A stretch of 64,000 nt of DNA from Shinella sp. SUS2 (GTDB lineage Bacteria; Pseudomonadota; Alphaproteobacteria; Rhizobiales; Rhizobiaceae). The stretch lies in contig NZ_KQ410724.1 in the NCBI RefSeq assembly GCF_001262505.1, positions 384,848-448,847 of the forward strand. The letters are read 5' to 3'. The position numbers were made by a program, and so were the translations under genes. Below the pieces are notes generated by a model. That model saw only the letters and a list, made by a program, of their open reading frames with translations, searched no databases and was not told where the DNA came from. Below, piece after piece: positions 48,044 to 56,091 of the stretch (its first letter is position 1; the number at the start of each line of letters is the position of its first letter).

Positions 48044-48541
48044 TCAGCCGCGCGTGCCCTTGGCGATCGGCTCCTGGTAGGTGAAGCCCATGTCCCAGGG
48101 GAAATAGATCCAGGTGTCCTGGCTGACCTCGGTGACGAAGGTGTCGACCAGCGGGCGGCCCTTCGGCTTGGCATAGACGGCGGCAAAATGCGCCTTCGGC
48201 AGCATGGCACGCACCTGCGCCGCGGTCTTGCCGGTATCCGTCAGGTCGTCGACGATGAGAATGCCTTCGCCGCCTTCCTTGGTCAGTTCCGGCGAGATGC
48301 CCTTCAGCACATGCATGTCGCCCTGCGAGACATAGTCGTGATAGGAGGCGACGCAAACGGTCTCGATGAGGCGAATATTGAGTTCGCGCGAGATGACGGC
48401 GGCCGGCACGAGGCCGCCGCGGGTGATGCAGACGATCGCCCGCCATTCCCGTCCGCCGTCCGCCAGCCGCCAGGCAAGCGCGCGCGCGTCACGATGAAAC
48501 TGATCCCAGGATACGGGGAAGGCTTTGTCGGGCAGCGACAT
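48044..48541 (-). CDS. gpt: Xanthine-guanine phosphoribosyltransferase
   Basis: The enzyme salvages guanine and xanthine by transfer to PRPP. The 165-aa product has the PRPP-binding signature [14 protein letters not shown] (Asp-Asp pair), [16 protein letters not shown] and the C-terminal [10 protein letters not shown] substrate-binding segment specific to XGPRT. GGAGCCC lies before the ATG. Alone on the minus strand; the start of the GNAT gene lies 200 bases away in divergent orientation. Confidence 0.95.
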   Translation of the reverse strand: MSLPDKAFPVSWDQFHRDARALAWRLADGGREWRAIVCITRGGLVPAAVISRELNIRLIETVCVASYHDYVSQGDMHVLKGISPELTKEGGEGILIVDDLTDTGKTAAQVRAMLPKAHFAAVYAKPKGRPLVDTFVTEVSQDTWIYFPWDMGFTYQEPIAKGTRG

Positions 48542-48739
48542 GGCGGGCTCCTGATAGGCAGAAAAAGAAGATTCATCCTCTGTACTGCAACTCGCTGCCC
48601 AAGAAAATCGCCATGGCGGCAACGGGACCGGGGCATCCACAAGGAAGTCGGGCAGGGTGGCCGCCAAAAAGGGGCGCTCTGGAATTGCACTGTCACTATG
48701 CCACTCCCATCTGTTTGCTGCATGACACAGGAGAACGAC

Positions 48740-49351
48740 ATGGAGCGCGACAGTGAGGATGGCGGCCAATTCCGCATCGAGCCGGGGCTGAGGCCGGAGC
48801 ATCGCGGGATCGCCGCTTCAGGATATTGGGAGGCCTTTTCCCGCAAGCTGCGTTATCCCCTCGGCCCACGGCAAAAAGCGGTAGCCTTCATCGAGCGGAT
48901 GCTCAATCCCAGCCATGCGCTGAGCGCCGTTTCGGTGGATGGCGGTTTTCTGGGCGTTGCCGGGTTCAAGACGCCGGACGGCGCCTTTGTCGGCGGCGGC
49001 CTGTCGGATATGGCGAAGGTCTACGGCTGGCTCGGGGGATCTGCCCGGGCGCTGCTGATCAGCCTGCTGGAGCGGCCCTGCGAACCGGATACGCTTCTCA
49101 TGGACGGCATCTTCGTGCGGCCGGAGGCGCGCAGCCTCGGTGTCGGCTCGGCCCTGCTGGATGCGCTGGAGCATCGCGCGGCAGAGGCGGGATTGAAACG
49201 GGTGCGGCTCGATGTCATCGACGAGAACCCGCGGGCCCAGGCGCTTTACGCCCGGCGCGGGTTCGAGGCCGTCTCGACCGTCTCGCTCGGATTCCTGAAA
49301 CCGGTCTTCGGATTCGGAGCGGCGACGACGATGGTCAAACCGGTCGTTTGA
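48740..49351 (+). CDS. GNAT-family N-acetyltransferase
   Basis: I chose [17 protein letters not shown] (203 aa) because AGGAG lies 7 bases before that ATG; an ATG six codons earlier overlaps the ribosome-binding site region. The acetyl-CoA-binding motif A is clear ([31 protein letters not shown]), followed by [22 protein letters not shown]. The N-terminal half is less typical and may define the acceptor, which is unknown. Confidence 0.88.
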   Translation: MERDSEDGGQFRIEPGLRPEHRGIAASGYWEAFSRKLRYPLGPRQKAVAFIERMLNPSHALSAVSVDGGFLGVAGFKTPDGAFVGGGLSDMAKVYGWLGGSARALLISLLERPCEPDTLLMDGIFVRPEARSLGVGSALLDALEHRAAEAGLKRVRLDVIDENPRAQALYARRGFEAVSTVSLGFLKPVFGFGAATTMVKPVV

Positions 49352-49386
49352 GAGGCGGCAAGGAAGGCAGGCCCGCCTCCTTCGTC

Positions 49387-50229
49387 TCAGCGTGACATCA
49401 GCGTCGGCACGCGGGCATAGCGCATCATGGCGCTGGTGACGCCGCCGAAAAGGCGCTGGCGCAGCCTCGAATGGCTGTAAGCCCCCATGACGATGAGGCC
49501 GGCATCGATTTCCGTCGCGCGCCGGTTCAGCGCCTCGGCCACCGAGTGGCCATCGGAAGCACCCGACGTGACCGTGGTCTTGATGCCGTGACGGGCAAGC
49601 GTTGCCGCAAGCTCGGCGCCGCAGAAGTCGCGCGACTGCATGACGTTCTCCGGCGGATCGACGGTAAAAATCTCGACCTCCTTCGCGCCCGTCAGGAAGG
49701 GCAGGGCGTCGAAGGCGGCGCGCGCCGATTCGCGCGAGCCGTTCCAGGCAAGCAGCACGCGGTCGATCGGCGCCGGGCCGGCCGGGGCATTGGAGACGAG
49801 GTAAACCGGGCGGCCGCTCTCGTAGAGCAGGTCCTCGATGTCCTCGCGCGCCGGGCCGTCGAGATCGGGGTCGAACTGGCCGGCAATGACGATGTCGGCG
49901 CCGCGCGCGCTGTCGATGATCCCGGCGGAGGCATAGCCGGCGGTGCCGGTGAAGAGGCGCCACTCATAGGAGATGTCGTCGCGCTCGCAGCGCGACTTGA
50001 AGGCCTGTTCGACCTCCCGGGACTGTTGCTGCGCCCGCTCCTGCAGGTCGAGAACGGCGTTCGGGTCGGGATATTCCATCGGCGCGATCAGCGTGACCAC
50101 GACCGGCGTTTCCGCATGGATGCCGATGACGTGAGCGCCGGTCTTGCGCGCAAGGGCAAGCGCATGATCCGTCACCTTGCCGGCGTCCTCGGCGGCGCTC
50201 AGCACCGCCACGATGGTCTTGTAGGTCAT
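49387..50229 (-). CDS. Universal stress protein, tandem UspA domains
   Basis: The 280-aa protein has two Usp folds (about 1-145 and 155-280). The second holds an ATP-binding motif close to the G-2x-G-9x-G(S/T) type (GAYSHSRLRQRLFGGVT), while the first is degenerate. Tandem Usps of this kind are induced by oxygen limitation or stationary phase in rhizobia and relatives. A perfect FnrN/FixK palindrome lies 56 bases before the start codon, consistent with microaerobic control. AGGAGG precedes the ATG. Confidence 0.92.
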   Translation of the reverse strand: MTYKTIVAVLSAAEDAGKVTDHALALARKTGAHVIGIHAETPVVVTLIAPMEYPDPNAVLDLQERAQQQSREVEQAFKSRCERDDISYEWRLFTGTAGYASAGIIDSARGADIVIAGQFDPDLDGPAREDIEDLLYESGRPVYLVSNAPAGPAPIDRVLLAWNGSRESARAAFDALPFLTGAKEVEIFTVDPPENVMQSRDFCGAELAATLARHGIKTTVTSGASDGHSVAEALNRRATEIDAGLIVMGAYSHSRLRQRLFGGVTSAMMRYARVPTLMSR

Positions 50230-50284
50230 TTCGGCCTCCTGTTCTGGGTCGATGGAAGCATGCGCCTGCCGCTTTCGTCAAACC

Positions 50285-50298
50285 TTGATCGGGATCAA
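50285..50298 (-). promoter_or_regulatory. Perfect FnrN/FixK anaerobox upstream of the Usp gene
   Basis: TTGATCGGGATCAA is a full match to the TTGAT-N4-ATCAA consensus of Fnr/FixK regulators. It is centred 62-63 bases before the Usp start codon; a class II promoter (-41.5) would give a leader of about 20 bases. It overlaps the stop codon of the upstream molybdopterin-domain gene by four bases. Confidence 0.7.
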
Positions 50299-51050
50299 GA
50301 CGCGGCCTTGGCCGCGGCGATTTCGGCAATCATCTGAAGTATATCACGTTCGGCGGCTTCCGCCGGGGCTTCTTCGCGGCTGCGGATGACGATTTCCGTC
50401 GAGAAGCGGTTTTCGCTGAAGCGCGGATAGGAGCCGATGCTGGTTTCGGGATGCTTCTTCTGGATGCCGGCCAGCGCGCTGCCGATGTCGCCTTCGCCGA
50501 AGGGCGAAGCGACCGAGCGCGAGAGCATCGGAACGCCGCCCTCAAGGGTCGGCACCACGGTGCCGAGCATGGCGGTGAAGACCTGCGGCACGCCGGCCAT
50601 GACATAGACATTGCCGATGTGGAAGCCCGGCGCCGTCGAGACGGCATTCTCGATATGGACAGCGCCTTCCGGCATGCGCGCCATGCGCTGGCGCGCCTCA
50701 TTGAACTCGACGCCGCGGCGCTCGTACATGGCGCCGAGCAGCTGCATGGCGAGCGGGTCGTGCAGGCAGGGCACGCCGAAGGCCTTGGAAATGGCGTCCG
50801 CCGTGATGTCGTCATGGGTCGGGCCGATGCCGCCGGACGTGAAGACATAGGTATAGCGGGCGCGCAGCGCATTCAGCGCCTCGACGATCGCGTCCTCGTC
50901 GTCGCCGACGATGCGCACCTCCTTCAGGTCGATGCCGGCGAGGAAGAGCATGTCGGCGAGCTGGCCGATATTCTTGTCCTTGGTGCGCCCGGAGAGCAGT
51001 TCGTCGCCGATGGCGAGCATGGCGGCGGTGGCGATAGGACGGGAACTCAT
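50295..51050 (-). CDS. Molybdopterin-binding-domain protein (MoaB/CinA-N-like)
   Basis: The 251-aa product begins [27 protein letters not shown] and has the [13 protein letters not shown] motif of the MoCF/CinA N-terminal domain, followed by a C-terminal region ([21 protein letters not shown]) seen in stand-alone paralogs. It lacks the CinA deamidase domain. Such proteins are usually annotated only as competence/damage-inducible or molybdopterin-binding; role unproven. It precedes the Usp gene in the same direction. Confidence 0.88.
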   Translation of the reverse strand: MSSRPIATAAMLAIGDELLSGRTKDKNIGQLADMLFLAGIDLKEVRIVGDDEDAIVEALNALRARYTYVFTSGGIGPTHDDITADAISKAFGVPCLHDPLAMQLLGAMYERRGVEFNEARQRMARMPEGAVHIENAVSTAPGFHIGNVYVMAGVPQVFTAMLGTVVPTLEGGVPMLSRSVASPFGEGDIGSALAGIQKKHPETSIGSYPRFSENRFSTEIVIRSREEAPAEAAERDILQMIAEIAAAKAAS

Positions 51051-51220
51051 GGGCGCTCTCTGTAGTTCGGACAGAAATGCCGACCGAAGGCGCGGCATTG
51101 TCAATGGTGGGTGAACAGTCTGTCGACCGGGCAACCGCTGGGGCATTGCCACCCCGAAGTGCTACATCCAACGCGACGCCGCGATCAAGCGGAAAGGCAT
51201 CATCGAAACAGGAGACGACG

Positions 51221-51820
51221 ATGGCAAAAGTACTGGTTCTCTACTACTCGGCCTACGGCCATATCGAAGCCATGGCCTATGCGGTCGCGGAAGGTGCGAA
51301 ATCGGCCGGTGCCGAGGTGACCGTCAAGCGCGTTCCGGAACTGGTGCCGGAAGACGTGGCGAAGGCTTCGCATTTCAAGCTCGACCAGAAGGCCGAGATC
51401 GCCACGGTGGCGGAACTTGCCGACTATGACGCGATCATCGTCGGAGCCGGCACGCGCTTCGGCACGGTCGCCTCGCAGATGCGCAATTTCTGGGATCAGA
51501 CCGGCGGCCTCTGGGCGCAGGGCAAGCTCGTCGGCAAGGTCGGCTCGGTCTTCACCTCCTCGGCCACGCAGCACGGCGGCCAGGAATCGACCATCCTCGG
51601 CTTCATCCCGACGCTGCTGCATCATGGCCTCGTCGTCGCCGGCCTGCCTTACGCTTTCCAGGGCCAGATGGGCGTGGAAGCCGTCAAGGGCGGCTCGCCT
51701 TACGGTTCCTCGACGATCACCGACGGCGACGGCTCGCGCCAGCCTTCGGAAATCGAACTGGACGCCGCCCGCTTCCAGGGCGCCCATGTCGCCAAGATCG
51801 CGGCAAAACTCTCGGCCTGA
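51221..51820 (+). CDS. wrbA: NAD(P)H:quinone oxidoreductase WrbA
   Basis: WrbA is a tetrameric FMN flavodoxin-like enzyme giving two-electron reduction of quinones, protecting against redox cycling. The 199-aa product has [12 protein letters not shown] (FMN phosphate loop), [24 protein letters not shown] and [17 protein letters not shown], all WrbA hallmarks. AGGAGACGACG precedes the ATG. It ends at a clear terminator. Confidence 0.96.
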   Translation: MAKVLVLYYSAYGHIEAMAYAVAEGAKSAGAEVTVKRVPELVPEDVAKASHFKLDQKAEIATVAELADYDAIIVGAGTRFGTVASQMRNFWDQTGGLWAQGKLVGKVGSVFTSSATQHGGQESTILGFIPTLLHHGLVVAGLPYAFQGQMGVEAVKGGSPYGSSTITDGDGSRQPSEIELDAARFQGAHVAKIAAKLSA

Positions 51821-51847
51821 TGTTCTCCTGAAACATCGCCGATGAAG

Positions 51848-51883
51848 AAGGGTGCGGCCCACATCAGGTCCGCGCCCTTTTTT
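51848..51883 (+). terminator. Intrinsic terminator after wrbA
   Basis: AAGGGTGCGG (51848-51857) pairs with CCGCGCCCTT (51870-51879), ten pairs with one T-G, and runs into six T. Its presence argues that the Nudix gene starts downstream, not at the ATG at 51842. Confidence 0.8.
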
Positions 51884-51964
51884 GCGCGCCGCGATATGCT
51901 CGCCTCAGAAACCACGCGAATCGGCGGTACCGATTTGCGGCAGGACGAGGGGGGCCTGGTCAGA

Positions 51965-52390
51965 ATGGAGCCGGCTGATTTCAAGGGTGCGAAGATCGCC
52001 CTTATTTGCGACGGTCACCTTATCGCCTATCAGCGCGACGACAAGGCCGACATCCCGTTTCCCGACATGTGGGACCTGCCCGGCGGCGGCCGGGAAATGG
52101 ATGAGACGCCGATGGACTGCGCCCTTCGCGAAACCTGGGAGGAGTTCGGCATCAGGGTCGATCGTTCGTCGGTCGTATGGGAGCGCTATTATCCGGCCGA
52201 GCGACCTGACGCGCCCGGCAGCTACTTTCATGTCGCTCATCTCGACGGTGGTTTCGGTACGGTCGCTTTCGGCGACGAGGGTCAGCGCTGGGAGATCATG
52301 TCGATAGCCCGTTTTCTCGACCATCCCCATGTCGTCGGACACCTGAAGGTCCGGCTGCGCCACTATCTATCCGAGATGGAGGCCAATTGA
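51965..52390 (+). CDS. Nudix hydrolase
   Basis: The enzyme hydrolyses a nucleoside diphosphate linked to another group; substrate not identifiable. I chose MEPADFKGAKIALICDG (141 aa) since earlier in-frame ATGs lie in or just after the wrbA terminator. The Nudix box GGREMDETPMDCALRETWEEFGI fits GX5EX7REUXEEXGU, with all catalytic Glu in place. The N-terminal beta strand IALICDGHLIAYQRDDK is usual for the fold. It is followed by tRNA-Leu on the opposite strand. Confidence 0.88.
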   Translation: MEPADFKGAKIALICDGHLIAYQRDDKADIPFPDMWDLPGGGREMDETPMDCALRETWEEFGIRVDRSSVVWERYYPAERPDAPGSYFHVAHLDGGFGTVAFGDEGQRWEIMSIARFLDHPHVVGHLKVRLRHYLSEMEAN

Positions 52391-52405
52391 GAAGCCGGAG
52401 CCGTT

Positions 52406-52490
52406 TGGTGCGGGCGGCGGGGATCGAACCCGCACAGCCAAGGCCGAGGGATTTTAAGTCCCTTGCGTCTACCAGTTTCGCCACGCCCGC
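52406..52490 (-). tRNA. tRNA-Leu (anticodon UAA), CCA encoded
   Basis: Read on the minus strand, GCGGGCG (52490-52484) pairs with CGCCCGC next to the 3' ACCA. A D-arm (TGGTAGACGC), an anticodon arm AGGGA-CTTAAAA-TCCCT giving anticodon UAA, a long class II variable arm and a T-arm (GCGGG-TTCGATC-CCCGC) follow. At 85 bases with encoded CCA, it is a normal leucine tRNA. Confidence 0.95.
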
Positions 52491-52780
52491 GTAGCTCGCT
52501 TTTCGGAAAGTCGGGCCGCTTCGTCAATAGGGTGAAGTGGAGAGTCTTAGCCAAAATGATTCGCACCTTGCCAGGGAGGGAAAGACAATGCCGATTCCCG
52601 TTTCGGTCGCCTGCTGCGCCTTTTCCGGCAAGCGTTCTCGGGAATGTGCCGGCCCTGCAACACATCGTCGTTTCCGGTCACGCCCGCGAGGCGCAATCTA
52701 GGGGCGATCTCTTGCCTTGTAGAAAAACTTTCGCTTTTTTAGCGTCCAATGTTTCAACGCGGGGCACATTGGGGGCGTAA

Positions 52781-53593
52781 ATGAAATTTCCAAAATATCT
52801 GACGAAGGCCTATCTGCAGAAGACCTACGGTTCGCTGAACGGCATCGGTGATTTCACCGTCAAGCTGACCAAGTACAGCCTGACGTCCACGACGCTGAAG
52901 GCGACCGTCGAGATCGACAGCAGCTTCGGCGACAGCACGACCGATATCCTGATGAAGATCGGCAAGACGACGACGAGCCTTTCGGTGAAGGTGCAGGGTG
53001 AAGGCTACAGCAGCACGCTGGCCTACTCCACTGCGCAGACGAAGGCCGGCTTCACCATCAAGGGCACCTATACCGACAGCTTCAACACCAAGATGAACTA
53101 CAGCCTCAACCTCGAGAAGGATGGGGATTTCAGCAAGTTCAAGCTGGTCTATGCACTCGGCACTGAGAAGATGACCATCACCTCGACGAAGGTTTCCGGC
53201 GACGTGGTGACGTTCAAGGCGGTGGACGGCGACGGCGACGTGATCGGCACGGCCAAGCTGAACCTCAAGTCCTATGGCGATTACTACGACAAGAGCGACA
53301 AGTACTTCTTCGAATCGGCCAAGACCGCCGAACTCTTCGCCAAGCTCCAGCTCAAGTTCACCGGCGTGAAGAAGGCTGGCGAGCCGGCGGACGAGGATCA
53401 CGGGGGTGGCGATGCCTTCGTGTTCAAGAAGGCGGCGGCAGCCGGCAACGATCACGCCGATGCGGGTTTTGCCGCCCGGCCTTTTGCCATCGATGACGCT
53501 TCGGCGACGTCGGGTTCCGACGATTTCGATTTTGCGGCGTCCGACTTCGGGCAGCCGGTCCATGCGCTCAAGCACGCGCCGGATCTCTTCTGA
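52781..53593 (+). CDS. Unrecognised 270-aa beta-rich protein with acidic C-terminus
   Basis: I recognise no family. The first 190 residues are rich in Ser, Thr, Lys and Tyr with alternating patterns typical of stacked beta strands (STTLKATVEID, TSLSVKVQGEGYSSTLAY, AGFTIKGTYTDSF, MNYSLNLEKDGDFSKFKLVYAL, VVTFKAVDGDGDVIG). Residues 200-270 are low-complexity, Ala/Asp-rich (EDHGGGDAFVFKK, TSGSDDFDFAASDF), ending HALKHAPDLF. There is no Sec signal peptide. The acidic tail with a C-terminal hydrophobic end recalls type I (RTX-like) secretion signals, and a DAFVF motif occurs in such exoproteins. GGGGGCG precedes the ATG. Codon and residue usage differ from neighbours. Confidence 0.65.
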   Translation: MKFPKYLTKAYLQKTYGSLNGIGDFTVKLTKYSLTSTTLKATVEIDSSFGDSTTDILMKIGKTTTSLSVKVQGEGYSSTLAYSTAQTKAGFTIKGTYTDSFNTKMNYSLNLEKDGDFSKFKLVYALGTEKMTITSTKVSGDVVTFKAVDGDGDVIGTAKLNLKSYGDYYDKSDKYFFESAKTAELFAKLQLKFTGVKKAGEPADEDHGGGDAFVFKKAAAAGNDHADAGFAARPFAIDDASATSGSDDFDFAASDFGQPVHALKHAPDLF

Positions 53594-53665
53594 TCCGGAT
53601 TTGAAACGGCAGGAACAGGAACGGCGGAAGCGGCAACGCTTCCGCCGTTTTCGTTTGGAGCGGCC

Positions 53666-54673
53666 TCAGCCGGTGATCGCGTCGATCGTGAGGTAGAAGA
53701 GGGCGGAGATCGCGGCGGCCGACGGCAGTGTGACGATCCAGGCGATGACGATGTTGCCGGCAATGCCCCAGCGCACCGCGGTGACGCGGCGGGCGGCGCC
53801 GACACCGATGATCGCGCCGGTGATCGTGTGTGTCGTCGAGACCGGGATGCCGAGCCAGGTGGCGGCGAAAAGGGTGATCGCGCCACCGGTTTCCGCGCAG
53901 AAACCCTGCATCGGGTTGAGGCGGGTGATCTTGGAGCCCATCGTGTGCACGATGCGCCAGCCGCCCATCAGCGTGCCGAGCGCCATGGCGGCCTGGCAGG
54001 TGATGACCACCCAGAACGGCACATGGAACTCGCTGCCGAGATAGCCCTGCGAGAAGAGCAGCACGGCGATGATGCCCATGGTCTTCTGCGCGTCGTTGCC
54101 GCCATGGCCGAGCGAATAGAGTGAGGCCGAGATGAACTGCATGACGCGGAAGGTGCGGTCGACGGCGAACGGCGTCTGGCGCACGAAGAGCCAGGAGACC
54201 GCGAGCACGAGGATGAGGGCGAGGAGGAAGCCGATGGCGGGCGACAGGAAGATGGCGCTCGCCGTCTTGATGAGGCCGCTCCACACGACGGCGTCGAAGC
54301 CGGTCTTGGCAAGACCCGCGCCCACCAGGCCGCCGATGAGGGCGTGCGAGGAGGAGGAGGGGATGCCGAAGATCCAGGTGACGACGTTCCAGATGATCGC
54401 GCCCATCAGCGCCGCGAAGATGACGAGCGGGCTGACGATGCCGGGATCGATGATGCCCTTGCCCAGCGTTTCGGCGACATGCAGGCCGAAGAACAGGAAG
54501 GCGATGAAGTTGAAGAAGGCCGCCCACATGACGGCATATTGCGGACGCAGCACGCGCGTCGAGACGATCGTGGCGATGGAATTCGCCGCATCGTGCAGGC
54601 CGTTCAGGAAGTCGAACAGCAGCGCGATGCCGACGAGGCCGACGAGCAGCGGGAAGGCGAGGGTGGCGTCCAT
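53666..54673 (-). CDS. pit: Low-affinity inorganic phosphate transporter, PiT family
   Basis: The protein takes up metal-phosphate complexes with protons. The 335-aa product has about ten membrane segments and both PiT repeats: FDFLNGLHDAANSIATIVSTRVL at the N-terminus and GHGGNDAQKTMGII in the middle, with GIPSSSSHALIGGL and GIPVSTTHTITGAI as the paired loop motifs. It follows the DUF47 gene with a one-base overlap (ATG/TGA), the standard pair. Confidence 0.96.
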   Translation of the reverse strand: MDATLAFPLLVGLVGIALLFDFLNGLHDAANSIATIVSTRVLRPQYAVMWAAFFNFIAFLFFGLHVAETLGKGIIDPGIVSPLVIFAALMGAIIWNVVTWIFGIPSSSSHALIGGLVGAGLAKTGFDAVVWSGLIKTASAIFLSPAIGFLLALILVLAVSWLFVRQTPFAVDRTFRVMQFISASLYSLGHGGNDAQKTMGIIAVLLFSQGYLGSEFHVPFWVVITCQAAMALGTLMGGWRIVHTMGSKITRLNPMQGFCAETGGAITLFAATWLGIPVSTTHTITGAIIGVGAARRVTAVRWGIAGNIVIAWIVTLPSAAAISALFYLTIDAITG

Positions 54674-55317
54674 CAGACGTTCTCGATCACGATACCGCTG
54701 ATTTCATTGGCGACGTCCTCGAAGCGGTCGACGACCTTTTCGAGCTCGCCGTAGATCTCGCTGCCGATGATATAGGCCATCGGATCGGTCTTGCCGTATT
54801 GCTTGAAGAGGTCTTTCAGCCCCTGGTCGTGCAACTCGTCCGAGCGGCCCTCGACGCGGGTGACTTCCTCGGCGATCGCGCTGAGGCGGCCGGCATGCAC
54901 GCCCACCTTGTCGAGCAGCGGAATGGCCTCGGCGACGAGATGGGCAGCCTTGACGACGGCTTCGCCCATTTCCTGCATGCCGGGCTGGAAGCTCGTCTGC
55001 TCGTAGAGGCGGATGGTCTTGACCGTCTTGTGCATCATGTCGATGGCATCGTCCATCGACTGGATCAGGTCCTTGATGTCGCCGCGGTCGAACGGCGTGA
55101 TGAAGCTGCGGCGCACGGCAAGAAGCACTTCGCGCGTGATGTCGTCGGCCTTGTCTTCCAGTTCGACGATGCGGTTGCAGTGTTTTTCCATGTCCGGCCC
55201 GCCGGCCAGGAGCAACTGGAGGGCTTCGGCAGCGCCGACGACGGTGCGGGAATGCTGCTCGAAGAGGTCGAAGAAACGGTCCTCGCGCGGCATGAGTTTG
55301 CGAAACAGCGAAAGCAT
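54673..55317 (-). CDS. DUF47/PhoU-like regulator of the Pit transporter
   Basis: The 214-aa, almost wholly helical cytosolic protein (MLSLFRKLMPREDRFFDLFEQHSRTVVGAAEAL... ending DVANEISGIVIENV) belongs to the DUF47 (Pit accessory) family, related to PhoU, with a conserved acidic segment EDKADDITREVLLAVRRSFITPFDRGDIKDLIQSMDD. These proteins are needed for or regulate Pit activity. It is the first gene of the two-gene operon. Confidence 0.94.
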   Translation of the reverse strand: MLSLFRKLMPREDRFFDLFEQHSRTVVGAAEALQLLLAGGPDMEKHCNRIVELEDKADDITREVLLAVRRSFITPFDRGDIKDLIQSMDDAIDMMHKTVKTIRLYEQTSFQPGMQEMGEAVVKAAHLVAEAIPLLDKVGVHAGRLSAIAEEVTRVEGRSDELHDQGLKDLFKQYGKTDPMAYIIGSEIYGELEKVVDRFEDVANEISGIVIENV

Positions 55318-55432
55318 GGGTGCCCCTTACGTGGCTGGGGTTGTCATGCCGCTGTCATAATTGACCGCCAACCCGCTGGAAAGCGCGGATTCCGGCTTGT
55401 CACAATTCTCTGCGTGCCTGTGGAAAAGTCGG

Positions 55433-56011
55433 TCAGGGAACGATCTTGAACGGCTGCTCGCTGATCGCCACGGCACCGCTTGCAGCATCGCGGAAGCGAT
55501 AGCGCAGCACATAGTCGCCCACCGGCGGGCCGCTGAGATTGAGCGTCAGCTTGGCGAAGACCTCCTGGTTGCGCACGCTGCCCTTGAAGTCGAAGGAGCC
55601 GAAGGCCTTCTGCTCGGCAAGCACCGTACCCTTCGGGTCGAGCAGCTCCAGGTCGACGGTGAAGTGCGATTCGAGCAGGCCCCCGTCGCCCGGCCGCCAG
55701 GTGAGGCCGACCGGCTCGACATAGGAGATCAGCGCCTCGCCGACCTTGAAGCTCGCCTCAGGCCGAACAGCATACATGCCGTAGCCTTCCGGGGCGGCCG
55801 AAACGAAGACGGCTTTGCCGATCGAGAAGGGCAGCGTGGCGGCAAAGGCGCCGAAGGCATCGCGGATCGTATTGTGCGCACCGACCGTGTCGCCGGCAGC
55901 CGCCTGCTCCTCGGCCTTCCTGGCCGCATCCGCAAGGGGGCCGGCAAGGGCGAGCGTGGGCGCGAGCGCGGCGACAAAGGTCATGCGCAACAGGGACTTC
56001 GACACGAACAT
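55433..56011 (-). CDS. Secreted hypothetical protein, 192 aa
   Basis: A signal peptide (MFVSKSLLRMTFVAALAPTLALA, cut before GPLADA) leads to a domain with a helical start (ADAARKAEEQAAAGDTVGAHNTIRDAFGAF) and a beta-rich remainder (GEALISYVEPVGLTWRPGDGG, FTVDLELLDPKGTVLAEQ, AKLTLNLSGPPVGDYVLRYRFRD). No catalytic motif or cysteine is seen. I do not recognise a named family; it is probably a periplasmic beta-sandwich. It stands alone between the TrkH and Pit genes, all on the minus strand. Confidence 0.8.
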   Translation of the reverse strand: MFVSKSLLRMTFVAALAPTLALAGPLADAARKAEEQAAAGDTVGAHNTIRDAFGAFAATLPFSIGKAVFVSAAPEGYGMYAVRPEASFKVGEALISYVEPVGLTWRPGDGGLLESHFTVDLELLDPKGTVLAEQKAFGSFDFKGSVRNQEVFAKLTLNLSGPPVGDYVLRYRFRDAASGAVAISEQPFKIVP

Positions 56012-56091
56012 TCCGTCTTCCTCCGGGCGGTTGGCGGCAGGATGCGAAGAAGCATGGCAACAGTCAAGAACGCCGCGCGGCTCGTCCGCAA

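Noticed and set aside
51842..51964. An earlier start of the Nudix hydrolase
   Set aside because: That ATG lies at the foot of the wrbA terminator, and the extension matches nothing in the Nudix family.
52406..52490. tRNA-Leu as an integration site of a mobile element
   Set aside because: No integrase, direct repeat of the tRNA 3' end or foreign gene cluster is present on the 3' side; the 270-aa gene lies on the 5' side.
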